This document shows positions 1 to 8,231 of a stretch of DNA of 22,757 bases, one piece after another. The notes beneath the pieces were generated by a model, which saw only the letters and a list, made by a program, of their open reading frames with translations, had not been told where the DNA came from and ran no database searches. The position numbers and the translations under genes are program-made. Every line of letters starts with the position of its first letter. The stretch's first letter is position 1. The stretch comes from a virus, in the IMG/VR virus record IMGVR_UViG_3300031578_000362, positions 1-22,757 of that record. One strand, written 5' to 3'.

Positions 1-727
1 TCTTCGCCCAGGCCCCGAGCGTGAACTCCTCCACCCAGGTCGAGCCCGCACCAACGAAGTGGCTCGACCAGACACTGAAGAGGCGGTCCTGAATCACGAA
101 CTGGCGACCGTTTGAGCTTGCGACTAAGGCGGCGGGGAAGGGGAGGGACGTCGTCCCTCCACTGACCGGGTCGAAGCTGGTGCGGGGGGACTGGTTCGTC
201 TGCCCCGTCACGCAGAAGAGCAGGCCCTTGTAGACGATTGCTGTCCAAGTCGCGGTGGCGCTGTGCGCACCCGGCAGGTTGTGTGAGGTCCATGTCCCGT
301 TGACGCCCGTGTCCGGGTCGTATCTGTAAAAGTACGGGGTGGAGTTGTTGGTGAAGACAACCAGGTAGTCCTGATTGGCCGTGTTGACGGTGTAGAGCCC
401 GCTGAATGCCCCATTAGCTACAGGGTTGATAGTGGTCCCCCGACCGCCTTTGGCCGAGACTCCGGTGATCCAGTCGTCTGTGCCCCCCTCGTCGTAGACG
501 TAGATCGACCCCAGCGTCCCCGCAGTCACCCCAATGAAATAAAGCTGCCCACGGAACCGCGTAACAAGGTTGGAGGGCTCCATGAGGGCGACTCGGCTCG
601 GATCCCACCCACCAACGATGTCTGTTCCAATCTGCGTAAAAAACAGTCCGTCGGTCAGCACGCCAACGCGGGCTGGGCCGCCGACGGCTTGACCACGAAC
701 GTCTGCGCACAAAATAGTGGGTGGCAT
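1..727 (-). CDS. Propeller-like virion/tail protein, 3' end cut by window edge
   Basis: This reading frame starts at ATG 727-725 and stays open to base 1, so the C-terminus is missing; 242 codons are visible. A strong Shine-Dalgarno, AAGGAG, lies 5 nt upstream and fixes the start. The protein has recurring short beta-strand units rich in aromatic residues and Gly, such as GQLYFIGVTAG, SIYVYDEGG, YFYRYDPDTG and AIVYKGLLFCVTG. This spacing resembles beta-propeller (kelch-like) blades. No signal peptide or membrane segment is seen. It is the last of a run of virion-type genes, 15 bases after the preceding small gene. By position it may be a tail or receptor-binding protein; that role is inference, and I do not recognise the family. 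Confidence 0.8.
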   Translation of the reverse strand, partial: MPPTILCADVRGQAVGGPARVGVLTDGLFFTQIGTDIVGGWDPSRVALMEPSNLVTRFRGQLYFIGVTAGTLGSIYVYDEGGTDDWITGVSAKGGRGTTINPVANGAFSGLYTVNTANQDYLVVFTNNSTPYFYRYDPDTGVNGTWTSHNLPGAHSATATWTAIVYKGLLFCVTGQTNQSPRTSFDPVSGGTTSLPFPAALVASSNGRQFVIQDRLFSVWSSHFVGAGSTWVEEFTLGAWAK

Positions 728-732
728 AGCTA

Positions 733-738
733 CTCCTT
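733..738 (-). promoter_or_regulatory. Shine-Dalgarno AAGGAG for the gene starting at 727
   Basis: Read on the minus strand, AAGGAG lies 5 nt before ATG 727-725. It supports this start for an edge-truncated gene that has no visible stop codon. Confidence 0.7.
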
Positions 739-742
739 AGCC

Positions 743-940
743 TTAGAGGACCGGCAGGCAGACGCCTGGGCCGAGACATACACGGTCGGGTGGGGCAACG
801 TCACCGGCCCGCTTCAGGGTTGGCCCGTTCCCCTTGGGCACCATGACCATGACCATGGCGTCCGCATCCACGGACTGGACCGAGTTTGAGCCGCCGGGGT
901 TCAACTCGTGGGGACCAAGCGTAATCTCGATGTTTGCCAT
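743..940 (-). CDS. Small hypothetical protein (65 aa) in the virion cluster
   Basis: The ATG overlaps the TAA stop of the preceding gene (TAATG), which suggests translational coupling. GGAGG lies 11 nt upstream, a little far for a Shine-Dalgarno. The protein begins MANIEITLGPHELNPGGSNS, then has a short run of alternating Met and Val (MVMVMV) followed by PKGNG, and ends in a Pro- and Cys-containing tail (CLGPGVCLPVL). The beta-strand-like pattern and the tight packing between two structural-type genes suggest a small virion component. I do not recognise the family. The same bases are open in other frames, but only this frame fits the overlaps on both sides. Confidence 0.65.
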   Translation of the reverse strand: MANIEITLGPHELNPGGSNSVQSVDADAMVMVMVPKGNGPTLKRAGDVAPPDRVCLGPGVCLPVL

Positions 941-1428
941 TACGTTGCGAGCCTCCGCGCACTGAAGTCGATCTGGACGATAGCCAGCAAGTTGGCGCCA
1001 CCATCATAGGCGACGCCGTCTACGGAATCGTCCACCACCACACCGACGCGATTGATGGCCTGACCCGACGTTGGTTGACCGGGAGGACTCCCAGTGCTCT
1101 TGGACTGTGTGCCGCTACCAGCGGTCCCACTCACGATGATCTCGTCACCGACCACGAGTGTGAGACTGCCAACCAACCGGACAGGAACCTCAAGCCCAGC
1201 GAATGAACGGAGCGCACCTGTGACTCCATTGGCGACACCAGCCGTAGGCACCACGATTCCCATGGGGCGCGACGCGACCGCAGTCGGTGTAGTGATGTTG
1301 CACGCGACCATGCTCTTGGCGGACGCGCCGAGCGCCGCAATGGTGCCGCGAGGGAGCAGACCTCCGCTGGTATTCGTGCGGTCAGTGATGTCCAAGTTGA
1401 GTTGCTTAGTGCGCGGCCTGCTACCCAT
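940..1428 (-). CDS. Probable virion protein, beta-rich (162 aa)
   Basis: The gene starts at ATG two bases after the TAG of the upstream gene and ends in the TAATG overlap with the next. The protein is Gly-, Ala-, Thr- and Val-rich. Segments such as GLLPRGTIAALG, AGLEVPVRLVGS and LTLVVGDEIIVSG suggest a small beta-barrel. The C-terminal INRVGVVVDDS...LLAIVQIDF pattern is reminiscent of phage head-decoration or DUF2190-type proteins, in which a lumazine- or SH3-like barrel sits on the capsid surface. The likeness is by eye only. No catalytic motif, signal peptide or membrane segment is seen. Context supports a virion role. Confidence 0.75.
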   Translation of the reverse strand: MGSRPRTKQLNLDITDRTNTSGGLLPRGTIAALGASAKSMVACNITTPTAVASRPMGIVVPTAGVANGVTGALRSFAGLEVPVRLVGSLTLVVGDEIIVSGTAGSGTQSKSTGSPPGQPTSGQAINRVGVVVDDSVDGVAYDGGANLLAIVQIDFSARRLAT

Positions 1429-1430
1429 GC

Positions 1431-1985
1431 CTATTCGCCCTCAATCTCAAGCCAGGACCCGCAAATCAAGACAGGCTCCATCGGATTCTCGATGCCGCTG
1501 TCAACGGCTGCGGCCCGTTGCTCAGGTTCCATGCCTGAATGCAGCGCCACGTTGAGTGCGCACGTGAAGAACCCGTTGGCGTCAACATCACCAACGGGGA
1601 CATCAAACGAGAACCGCGTACTGGACGTGGACTCGTTGCTGATCGGAGCCGTGAACTGCTCCGTAGGATGTCCGCGCAGGGCCTGGTAGCGGAGTCGCAG
1701 CTTGTAGAGCGTGCTCAGATAACAGCCCTTGATCTCAAAGCACACCCGAAACTTGGAAAGCCGCATGCGCGGCACCATCACGGGTGTGAACGAGATGGTG
1801 CCGTCGGTAGTAACGAGAACACCAGTGGTCAGCCCCAAATTGTTGATGACCCACTCGATGCCCTCCGTGGTGAAGCACGGATGCAGTGTCCGAACAGGGT
1901 AGTGCTCTGTGTTGCGGAACTGGGACGCCTTCGGTCTCCCGCGACGTCCTCGCCCCCGCCGATCTCCTACAACCTGCTCGCTCAC
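1431..1985 (-). CDS. Virion-cluster hypothetical protein (184 aa)
   Basis: The apparent start is GTG 1985-1983, overlapping the TAG stop of the upstream gene (TAGTG). No good Shine-Dalgarno precedes it, so translation probably depends on coupling. The N-terminus is strongly basic (GDRRGRGRRGRPKAS), followed by a mixed alpha/beta body with scattered cysteines and a C-terminal segment PVLICGSWLEIEGE. The basic start could touch DNA or another virion protein; that is speculation. The next in-frame Met lies deep in the fold (MVPRMRL), so GTG is the best start I can propose. The family is not recognised. Confidence 0.75.
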   Translation of the reverse strand: MSEQVVGDRRGRGRRGRPKASQFRNTEHYPVRTLHPCFTTEGIEWVINNLGLTTGVLVTTDGTISFTPVMVPRMRLSKFRVCFEIKGCYLSTLYKLRLRYQALRGHPTEQFTAPISNESTSSTRFSFDVPVGDVDANGFFTCALNVALHSGMEPEQRAAAVDSGIENPMEPVLICGSWLEIEGE

Positions 1986-3385
1986 TACGACTCGTAGACC
2001 GCGATCAACTCATCGCTGGTGTCTAGGTCTGGTGCCGTCCCAGTGTTCGCCAACCACGTGATGGTTTGACCGCTGACCGAGTAGTCATTGCCAGCACCCT
2101 GCAGCAACAGGATGCCATTGAGGAACAGCTTCAACGAGGTAGCACTGACCGGCACGTTGTTCAGTGTGTCTGTGAGTGCCGTGTCCGTCCCAGTGATGTT
2201 CTGCGTCGTGACCAACTCTTGGTTTGGCGTTCCACCCGCTGATGCCAGTGCGTTGTCGATGCCGAGAAGGTGCGACGCGAGGTCTTTGATGTCAACGCCA
2301 GTACCGGAAATGGAGCGGGTGTAGTTGCTGGGGACTTGGTCCACCGAGACCACGTCACCGTTGATGCTCAAACCCGTGGACGCGACGACGACAGCCGCCG
2401 AATCGTCAGTAGCCGTTGTGTCGGGGAGAATCCGTAGCAGATGCTCATTGCCGCCGCCAGCAGTCTGCGCGAGGCCGTTACCCGCGATCTCACTCGCGTC
2501 AACTTGAAGGTCGTTGGCGTTGGCCTGAACACCCCTGTTGATGTCGCCGACGTTGATCGTGTTGGTGGTCTTGCTGAGGCCCGCTCCTGCGTTGATCTGC
2601 CCCACGCCCGTGAACTGAATCCAAAAGCCGGTAGGCACCGCACCGTCGAACACGTACCCGATGTTTTCGAAGACGCTGGGCGCCGTGTCCCCCGGAGGGC
2701 ACTGCACGAGAACCGCGTTTCCGTCGATGGCTTCCAGTGTGTTGCTGAAGTCACTGACCGAGCCGTTGATGGTTCCGGGGTCTGCGACCGACAACAGTAC
2801 CTTGCCCTCGTCAGCCGACGAAGTGAGCGGAGACAACAGCGTAGCCGTGGTCGAAACGATCAGGCGCAGCCCGTTGGGGAGCCTGCCAGCCACGTTGGCG
2901 TAGAGCAGCTTCCACGATGTGCCGTCGAACTCCGCGAGGTCACCGATGGCTAGTGCGTCCGACGATCCGGCGGTGGGCGTTGCGGCAGTCGTTGCGACTA
3001 CCGCGTCGCCGAGTGCGGGCGTGAGTCCGTTGATGACGACGACAGTGGCTTCACCGAAGAAGCCGACGACCTTAACGGTGTCCTTCCACTTAATTCCGGT
3101 AATCGCGGAGTCAAGTTGCCCCTTGTTGACTGCATCGTTAGCTCCGACGCCAGCCGCCAGCCCGGTGAGCTTGAACGACCCCATCGGAAGGTTGGCGGTC
3201 GGGATAACGCTTCCGTCTCGCTTCAGGAAGTTCGCGCCGTCAGCCAGCTTTGCCGATGGTATGGCCCCGGCAGCGAAAACAGTTCCAGCCAAGGTGGCGT
3301 CGAATAGACTAGCTCCAAACGGAGCGCGCCCTGCGGTCGTGGCACCAAATGTACCCGTGTCAACTTGTTTCGCGCGAATGCCCAT
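1985..3385 (-). CDS. Tail fibre/stalk protein with C-terminal fibre module (466 aa)
   Basis: Two ATGs lie side by side at 3388 and 3385. The Shine-Dalgarno AGGAG (3392-3396) is 3 nt from the first and 6 nt from the second, so the second is preferred. The N-terminal region contains LPMGSFKLTGLAAGVGANDA followed by VNKGQLDSAI. This is the typical repeat of phage tail fibres (G-x-K-I/L-T-x-L-A-x-P/G...D-A-x-N-K-x-x-x-D), which forms trimeric stalks. The middle is a long beta-rich region. The last ~60 residues (LKLFLNGILLLQGAGNDYSV...TITWL...DTSDELIAVY) form a compact module shared with the protein encoded just upstream. It is probably an adsorption or tail-stalk component; the exact receptor role is not visible. 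Confidence 0.85.
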   Translation of the reverse strand: MGIRAKQVDTGTFGATTAGRAPFGASLFDATLAGTVFAAGAIPSAKLADGANFLKRDGSVIPTANLPMGSFKLTGLAAGVGANDAVNKGQLDSAITGIKWKDTVKVVGFFGEATVVVINGLTPALGDAVVATTAATPTAGSSDALAIGDLAEFDGTSWKLLYANVAGRLPNGLRLIVSTTATLLSPLTSSADEGKVLLSVADPGTINGSVSDFSNTLEAIDGNAVLVQCPPGDTAPSVFENIGYVFDGAVPTGFWIQFTGVGQINAGAGLSKTTNTINVGDINRGVQANANDLQVDASEIAGNGLAQTAGGGNEHLLRILPDTTATDDSAAVVVASTGLSINGDVVSVDQVPSNYTRSISGTGVDIKDLASHLLGIDNALASAGGTPNQELVTTQNITGTDTALTDTLNNVPVSATSLKLFLNGILLLQGAGNDYSVSGQTITWLANTGTAPDLDTSDELIAVYES

Positions 3386-3391
3386 CATGGA

Positions 3392-3396
3392 CTCCT
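3392..3396 (-). promoter_or_regulatory. Shine-Dalgarno AGGAG deciding between two adjacent ATGs
   Basis: AGGAG overlaps the TAG stop of the preceding gene. Spacing is 3 nt to ATG 3388 and 6 nt to ATG 3385, which favours the second. Confidence 0.6.
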
Positions 3397-3859
3397 AGAA
3401 GATGTATACGATCTCGACGTTGTCTGTAGTATCAAACGCGAAGGACACATCAAGCCATGTAACTTGGTTACCGGCAACAGTGAAATCAGTTCCCACTAAG
3501 TACTTGATGCCGTTCGCGAACAGCTTCACATCGTTCGGGTCCTCCGGCGTGTCCGAGAGGTTGAACAATGTCTGACCTAGCGTGGGTGTGTATGCGTCAG
3601 TCCGCTCATTGACCACCACCGCGAACACGTTCCAATCACCGTTAGTGATGCCGCCCTTCAGTTGGTAGGTCGTGTTGTCGCTGACGACGTAGCACATCAT
3701 TCCGATAGTGCGTAGGTAGGAAGGGATCAGGTCGCGAGACGTGAGGTCAGCTACTTGCTTGTGCGTCCCCAACGACTCGGCAGTGCGGATGATCGGTGCT
3801 GGAGCACTGTTCTTGATTGAGATTGTGTTGATGACAACGACGTCGCCTGGTTGTGCCAT
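3395..3859 (-). CDS. Tail fibre-associated protein sharing C-terminal module (154 aa)
   Basis: The ATG overlaps the upstream TAA (TAATG). The N-terminal half contains HKQVADLTSRDLIPSYLR, then GMMCYVVSDNTTYQL and GGITNGDWNVF. I associate this pattern with phage tail or neck-fibre proteins that carry a small beta domain reporting 'surface-exposed text plus validation' sequences. The C-terminal ~60 residues (VKLFANGIKYLVGTDFTV...QVTWL...FDTTDNVEIVY) match the end of the protein encoded next at the level of hydrophobic pattern and the KLF-NG, V-G-TW and DT-D positions. This suggests duplication or exchange of a fibre tip or assembly module. The virion role is inferred. Confidence 0.8.
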   Translation of the reverse strand: MAQPGDVVVINTISIKNSAPAPIIRTAESLGTHKQVADLTSRDLIPSYLRTIGMMCYVVSDNTTYQLKGGITNGDWNVFAVVVNERTDAYTPTLGQTLFNLSDTPEDPNDVKLFANGIKYLVGTDFTVAGNQVTWLDVSFAFDTTDNVEIVYIF

Positions 3860-4965
3860 TAGGTGACCTGCACAGTCGTCGTGCCGAGGTTGATGAGCGC
3901 GCTCTCATACAATCGATAGCTGAGTGTGACCCCGAATGGGTTGGTCACAGACACCAATGTCGACGGCAGAAAACCGCCCTCGAAATTATTGACGAAGAAC
4001 GTGCCAGCACCGTAGGCATCAGGATACGCGTAGTAAATCTTATCGGTAGCGCCGGGGGTGGTCGTGAAAGTTCGCTGCCGATTGGCGGCGAGCGCTGAAC
4101 TAGCCAACGCTTCGATGAACGCCTCCGTGCTACCACCGGCCGGTCCAACTCCCCAGAAGGTTCTTGGAAGCCACGTGTGTGTGACTAGGTCATTCTGGTT
4201 CGGGTCGCCATCATTGGCCGTGACCGTGAATGACACAGACGCGCTAATCGTTGTTTTGACGTAGGTGTGTGGTCGCGTGATAGGGTTGGGCACGCCCAAG
4301 ATGTCCTGCACTGGGTTGCCGTCGTTGTCCGACAACTCAGAGAACACAGGCGGGACGGCGCCGCTGTAGAAGGCGTTGAAGGTCGGATTGACGGACGACT
4401 GCCCAAGCTCAAATGACGCATTAGCGGTGAGTGTGACACCAAACGCATCGCAGAGGTCGTTGATCGTCAAGCACTTCCACGACAGTACGCCGTCTGGTTC
4501 TTCGACCAATACCGGGGGCACACCACCGACAGAACCGATGAACGGCGGTAACCCGGCTGCAGACGCGACCGCTCGATCTAGTAGGCGATTGAAGTCCGCC
4601 GCCTGTGCGATGTATGGGTCGTCGACATTTGGGTTCGCTTGATCGAAGCGCGGATACTGGTAGTCGAACGACGGAAACGCGGGGGGCGTGGCTGGTATCC
4701 AGAACTGGATGTTCGCAGAATCGGCGGCGCCTGCCTTCTCCAGAAGAAGAGTACTGAACTGGTCGGTCAGTACTCCGGCTGGAACGGTGAAGTCAATTTG
4801 ATCATCCTGCCACAGCGTAACCGCAGCATCGATGTTGACGCCGAGCGGTGAGAACACCACTCGACCCGCCGCGACACCAAAGCCTTTTCCGGTGACCACT
4901 ACGGCAGTGGTCTCCGCGCCGCCGCGAGGCGTCACTGCGTCGATGACCATCGTGGACAGTACCAT
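3859..4965 (-). CDS. Virion protein with N-terminal IPT/TIG-like domain (368 aa)
   Basis: The gene starts at ATG 4965, three bases after the TAG of the upstream gene, with a GGGG-type Shine-Dalgarno 9 nt before it. Residues ~6-75 (VIDAVTPRGGAETTAVVVTG, KGFG, VVFSPLG, QIDFTVPAG) match the IPT/TIG immunoglobulin-like fold, which opens with 'P..G...G...V.I.G.GF' and is common in phage tail proteins. The rest is beta-rich with many Asn, Thr and Asp residues and no enzyme motif. Its place between two tail-type genes supports a tail or baseplate fibre role. No signal peptide is present. The IPT call is fairly firm; the rest is unassigned. Confidence 0.8.
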   Translation of the reverse strand: MVLSTMVIDAVTPRGGAETTAVVVTGKGFGVAAGRVVFSPLGVNIDAAVTLWQDDQIDFTVPAGVLTDQFSTLLLEKAGAADSANIQFWIPATPPAFPSFDYQYPRFDQANPNVDDPYIAQAADFNRLLDRAVASAAGLPPFIGSVGGVPPVLVEEPDGVLSWKCLTINDLCDAFGVTLTANASFELGQSSVNPTFNAFYSGAVPPVFSELSDNDGNPVQDILGVPNPITRPHTYVKTTISASVSFTVTANDGDPNQNDLVTHTWLPRTFWGVGPAGGSTEAFIEALASSALAANRQRTFTTTPGATDKIYYAYPDAYGAGTFFVNNFEGGFLPSTLVSVTNPFGVTLSYRLYESALINLGTTTVQVT

Positions 4966-4968
4966 ACG

Positions 4969-6075
4969 CTACAGCCCCTTGCGAGCGCGCTGCGCAGCTA
5001 GGTCGCGAATCATCGGAACAAACGTCTGACCCACATACTTCTCAGTGGCGCGAAGCACTTCACCCTCGTCGACTCTGAACCGACTGAACCCAGGCACCTC
5101 AGCCACGAACGAAACCAGCGCTTCAAACTGCCTGCCGCTGATCTGTCGTAGCAGTGGTGGGCTTTGATTCATCATATCCTGCACAGGGACACGCAGGATA
5201 GGAAACACTGGCGCATCTAGTCTAGGTCCACCATCAATCTGCGGCGGCGGGCCGAGTCGGCTCAAATCGCGCAGTGACTGAACCGAGAGCGCCTGTAGGG
5301 AGGGAAGCGCGGTCAACAACGCTCCTTTACGGTTGTAGACCCGCAACTCGATGCCCACACCTATCCTAGCCGTTGCAGGTACCTGCACGCTCAACTCATA
5401 GATACCGTTAAGGCCCACGACCATCGTCGTGTCGCGCACCTCAATCGAAAGCTCAGCGAACTCCTGCGTCGTCCACACCTCCGCTGGCTTAGGTGGTGCG
5501 ATGTCGTCCACGCCGACCAACTCAGCTAGCACGGTCGGTGCGTTTGTGCCGACGACTGAAATCGCTTCAAGTGCCAACGGTGTAGTCCATACACCAGCTT
5601 CCCAACGCGCGCGGGCGCGGGCTGCGATGTAGCTGTAGTTGGTCGGATCAAACCGCAACGCAAGCGTGACCTCCCAGAAAAGTTCGTCCTGAGTCGTGTC
5701 AAGCAGTTCGGTCGGCGCCTTCACCAGTATGAAAGAGCGTGCGTTGTGGCTGGCTAGGATGCCGCTTGGACTAGCTAGCACACCGCGCTCTGCGTACGGT
5801 GGACCACCAACAGTGGGCGAACGAGTGTAGTCCCACAGAGCCAGGCTATTGATGATTCGGTAGTAGGCATTGACGCTGGTCTCGGTCTCCGCACTCACGA
5901 GCCCGCCGCCATCGACGTCCAAAGCGAAGAATCCCCACAAGCCTGGTAGCGGTCCGTCCTGCTCGTCCGAGAAATTGAACGATGTCGGAGTGCCTGCGAT
6001 TGTCGACACGGGCTTAGCCGGGTCGAGTGGATCGTTACCACCCCACTGCGGCCCCCATCCTGCGCCAAATGTCAT
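4969..6075 (-). CDS. Virion/tail protein with N-terminal GWGPQWGG motif (368 aa)
   Basis: The start is ATG 6075, 65 bases after the helicase stop. No Shine-Dalgarno is visible, but a short hairpin sits just upstream. The N-terminus MTFGAGWGPQWGG carries the Gly/Trp-rich motif often found at the start of phage tail and fibre proteins. The next ~220 residues look like a jelly-roll or LamG-like beta sandwich (for example FWEVTLALRFDP, LSIEVRDTTMVVGLNGIYEL). The last ~120 residues are more helical and Pro-rich (LPSLQALSVQSLRDLSRLG, MNQSPPLLRQISGRQFEALV). A copy of the palindrome GCAGGTACCTGC lies inside the gene. It is probably the first gene of a tail operon; the precise role is unknown. Confidence 0.8.
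   Translation of the reverse strand: MTFGAGWGPQWGGNDPLDPAKPVSTIAGTPTSFNFSDEQDGPLPGLWGFFALDVDGGGLVSAETETSVNAYYRIINSLALWDYTRSPTVGGPPYAERGVLASPSGILASHNARSFILVKAPTELLDTTQDELFWEVTLALRFDPTNYSYIAARARARWEAGVWTTPLALEAISVVGTNAPTVLAELVGVDDIAPPKPAEVWTTQEFAELSIEVRDTTMVVGLNGIYELSVQVPATARIGVGIELRVYNRKGALLTALPSLQALSVQSLRDLSRLGPPPQIDGGPRLDAPVFPILRVPVQDMMNQSPPLLRQISGRQFEALVSFVAEVPGFSRFRVDEGEVLRATEKYVGQTFVPMIRDLAAQRARKGL
5375..5386. repeat. Palindrome GCAGGTACCTGC, copy 1 (intragenic)
   Basis: This is a perfect 12-base palindrome, 14 bases if the flanking T and A are counted. It lies inside the 368-residue tail gene, where it encodes part of VQVPAT. Identical cores occur at 8925-8936 and 20460-20471. It may be a protein-binding site or chance. 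Confidence 0.6.
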
Positions 6076-6082
6076 TCGGTCT

Positions 6083-6098
6083 GCCCGCTCACGCAGGC
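6083..6098 (-). promoter_or_regulatory. Short hairpin just upstream of a tail gene start
   Basis: On the minus strand GCCTGC-GTGA-GCGGGC forms a six-pair stem (one G-T pair) with a tetraloop, ending 7 nt before ATG 6075. There is no T-run, so it is not a terminator. It could tune translation of a gene that lacks a Shine-Dalgarno. No convincing promoter was seen in 6076-6140. Confidence 0.3.
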
Positions 6099-6140
6099 AT
6101 GGTATCGGATCAGTCGGGATACATGAAGGGCGCGGCTAAA

Positions 6141-8225
6141 CTACGCGACGCCTTGGTGGTCTAGCCCTAGTCCCTTGCGCACGCCGGGAACGGCAGTGAG
6201 CTTGGAGAAGAAGACGCTGGGGCGTGCCCGGTCCCCAAATGGGTTGACACGTGAATAGCTGACAAAAGCCTGCTGCGCTGCGCGTGTGATCGCGACATAG
6301 GCCAGTCGCATCTCTTCAGCGAAGATTCCGCGCGCATGCGGTAGTGTTCCGTGGCGCCAGCCAGGCAGAAAGCACACATCCCACTCCAGGCCCTTCGCGG
6401 CGTGAATGGTCGACAACATCACGCGCGGCTCTTTGGTGCGCTCACCGTTGTGGTTGCTGCGCTCCGCGTCGTAGTCCGCCGCGTAGGACATGAAGACCTC
6501 GACGTCCGCAACCGCTGTGGCGCACTCCGCGAGTGCCGTGATGTTCAGATCGGACTCGGTCTCGTCGTCCTCAGACGCCTTCTCATCCCGCGAGAATTTC
6601 TTCACGCCGACGTCGTTTGCGACATACCAGATGGCAGCTACCAGTCTTTGGGCATCCAAGAGCCCACGCACGTGGTCGATGTGTGGTAGCAACTCGGAGA
6701 GTCCGCGCCGCCATCCGGCGTTGAGCGCACGCCGCTTTGTGGTGTTACCGTAAGCCTCCCTGGCATCAGCCAGAGTCGCGAAGGCGTCGAAAAACTTGCG
6801 CCCCAGGTAGCGGTTCGGCGACTTGGCCGCGCGCTGAAACGCGTGGACGTCGGTCTCGTCACGCGCCGCCTGCAAATAGGCGACGACCGCGCGCACCTCC
6901 GAGCGTTCGAAAAACGATGTGCCAGCGACCTGGTAACGCACACCGCGCTTGATTAGCTCCACCTCGAATGGTGCGCTTTGCGAGTTCGCGCGCATCAGTA
7001 CAGCGATGTCATCAGGTGACGTCCCGCTCTCAATCAGCGAGGCCATGTCGGTGACGATTGACGCAGCTTCATCTTTGTCGTCGTTGTAGACATCGAGAGC
7101 AAGCACGCCTTCGTGCGCTTTGTCGTCGGTGCGACCCAACACCAAGTCACCCTCAAACAGACGGTCTTCGGCCATGTCCAGAATGACCTGACCACCGCGA
7201 AGGATGATGTCGGCGCTGCGAAAGTTCGCGGACATCTGGAGCACCCGCGCGCCGTGCTTGGAGATGAACTCACTGAGCAGTGAAGGTTGTGCGCCACGGA
7301 ACGCGTAGATCGACTGTTGGTCGTCGCCGACCATCACCAGGTTGGGGCCGTTCTCCGTCCAGGCGAGGTGACTCGCGACGATGTTCTGCGCGAGGTTGTT
7401 GTCCTGCGCTTCGTCCACGACAACGCGGTCGAAGTAACCGCGATAGGCTTCCATGAAGCTGCGGCCCTCCAGAATCCACCGCGCCGGGTAGGCGAGTTGA
7501 TCCTCAAAGCTGAACCATCGGACCTTGCCTATTTTGGATCGACGCTCATCACCGCGAAGGGGTCGGGGCAGTTGGTATTTGTCTGGGACGTCGTAGCCAG
7601 CGCTCTCGGGGTTGGCGGCGACCGCTTCCCATTTCGCATAGACGTCGGCGATGACCTCTGCGGTCAGGTCGACCTCAAGCGGCTCACGCCCGCGCGTGCG
7701 CGCCCACTCGACGTACGCCGGGAACTCATCGCCGTTCTTCGCCGTCCAGGCGTCGGGCCAGATGAGATGCGCCTTGGCGTTACCAATCTCACCGAAGATG
7801 ACTTGCTGTTTGGGGAGGAGGTTGTGCTGCGCCTTGGGAGTGCGCGCGCGCCACGCCTTCAACGCCTCGCGCACGATCTTCGTGACGTACCAGCCAAGGG
7901 GACTGCGCGGGCTCACGAGCAGTGGGTCACGCTTGCGTGAGAGTTCGCCCTCCATCGACCAGCCAACGCTGTTGAGAGTCCGCATCTCAATGGAGCGCGG
8001 CAAGCCAGCGCGGGCCGCGCGTCGCTTGAAGTCGTTCGCGGCCTTAGTGCTGAAGGTCGCCACGAGGATGCGCGACGCGGGCACGCCATGAATGGCGACC
8101 CAGAAGCGGCAAAGTTCGCATACGGTGTGAGTCTTGCCGCTTCCTGCGACCGAGCAGACGATGCACGGGCCTTTGTTGTGGGTTGCGGCGGCGAACTGTT
8201 CAGCGGTCAGTGGGAGATTAGCCAT
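6141..8225 (-). CDS. UvrD/Rep/PcrA-type superfamily 1 DNA helicase
   Basis: The 694-residue protein has the full SF1A motif set: Q-motif LTAEQ (6-10), Walker A VAGSGKT (26-32), motif Ia around 53-69, motif II DEAQD (271-275), motif III GDDQQSIYAFRGA (300-312), motif IV NFRS (334-337), motif V TIHAAKGLEWD (~606-616) and motif VI YVAITRA (~643-649). It should be an ATP-driven 3'-to-5' helicase acting in phage replication, recombination or repair. The length is close to that of cellular UvrD. It is a separate transcription unit: a hairpin terminator lies upstream and its own promoter abuts the ATG, implying a leaderless mRNA. GGGAG lies 1 nt from the ATG, too close to act as a Shine-Dalgarno. 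The family is sure; UvrD, Rep or PcrA orthology is not. Confidence 0.95.
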   Translation of the reverse strand: MANLPLTAEQFAAATHNKGPCIVCSVAGSGKTHTVCELCRFWVAIHGVPASRILVATFSTKAANDFKRRAARAGLPRSIEMRTLNSVGWSMEGELSRKRDPLLVSPRSPLGWYVTKIVREALKAWRARTPKAQHNLLPKQQVIFGEIGNAKAHLIWPDAWTAKNGDEFPAYVEWARTRGREPLEVDLTAEVIADVYAKWEAVAANPESAGYDVPDKYQLPRPLRGDERRSKIGKVRWFSFEDQLAYPARWILEGRSFMEAYRGYFDRVVVDEAQDNNLAQNIVASHLAWTENGPNLVMVGDDQQSIYAFRGAQPSLLSEFISKHGARVLQMSANFRSADIILRGGQVILDMAEDRLFEGDLVLGRTDDKAHEGVLALDVYNDDKDEAASIVTDMASLIESGTSPDDIAVLMRANSQSAPFEVELIKRGVRYQVAGTSFFERSEVRAVVAYLQAARDETDVHAFQRAAKSPNRYLGRKFFDAFATLADAREAYGNTTKRRALNAGWRRGLSELLPHIDHVRGLLDAQRLVAAIWYVANDVGVKKFSRDEKASEDDETESDLNITALAECATAVADVEVFMSYAADYDAERSNHNGERTKEPRVMLSTIHAAKGLEWDVCFLPGWRHGTLPHARGIFAEEMRLAYVAITRAAQQAFVSYSRVNPFGDRARPSVFFSKLTAVPGVRKGLGLDHQGVA

Positions 8226-8231
8226 GCTCCC

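Noticed and set aside
414-779. Minus-strand frame of 121 codons near the left edge
   Set aside because: It overlaps two better-supported genes in another frame. The frame starting at 727 has AAGGAG and a protein-like composition; this one is Arg-rich.
7287-7940. Long plus-strand open frame opposite the helicase gene
   Set aside because: It lies fully antisense to a gene with all SF1 helicase motifs, has no Shine-Dalgarno, and reads as Arg/Val-rich shadow sequence typical of GC-rich complements.
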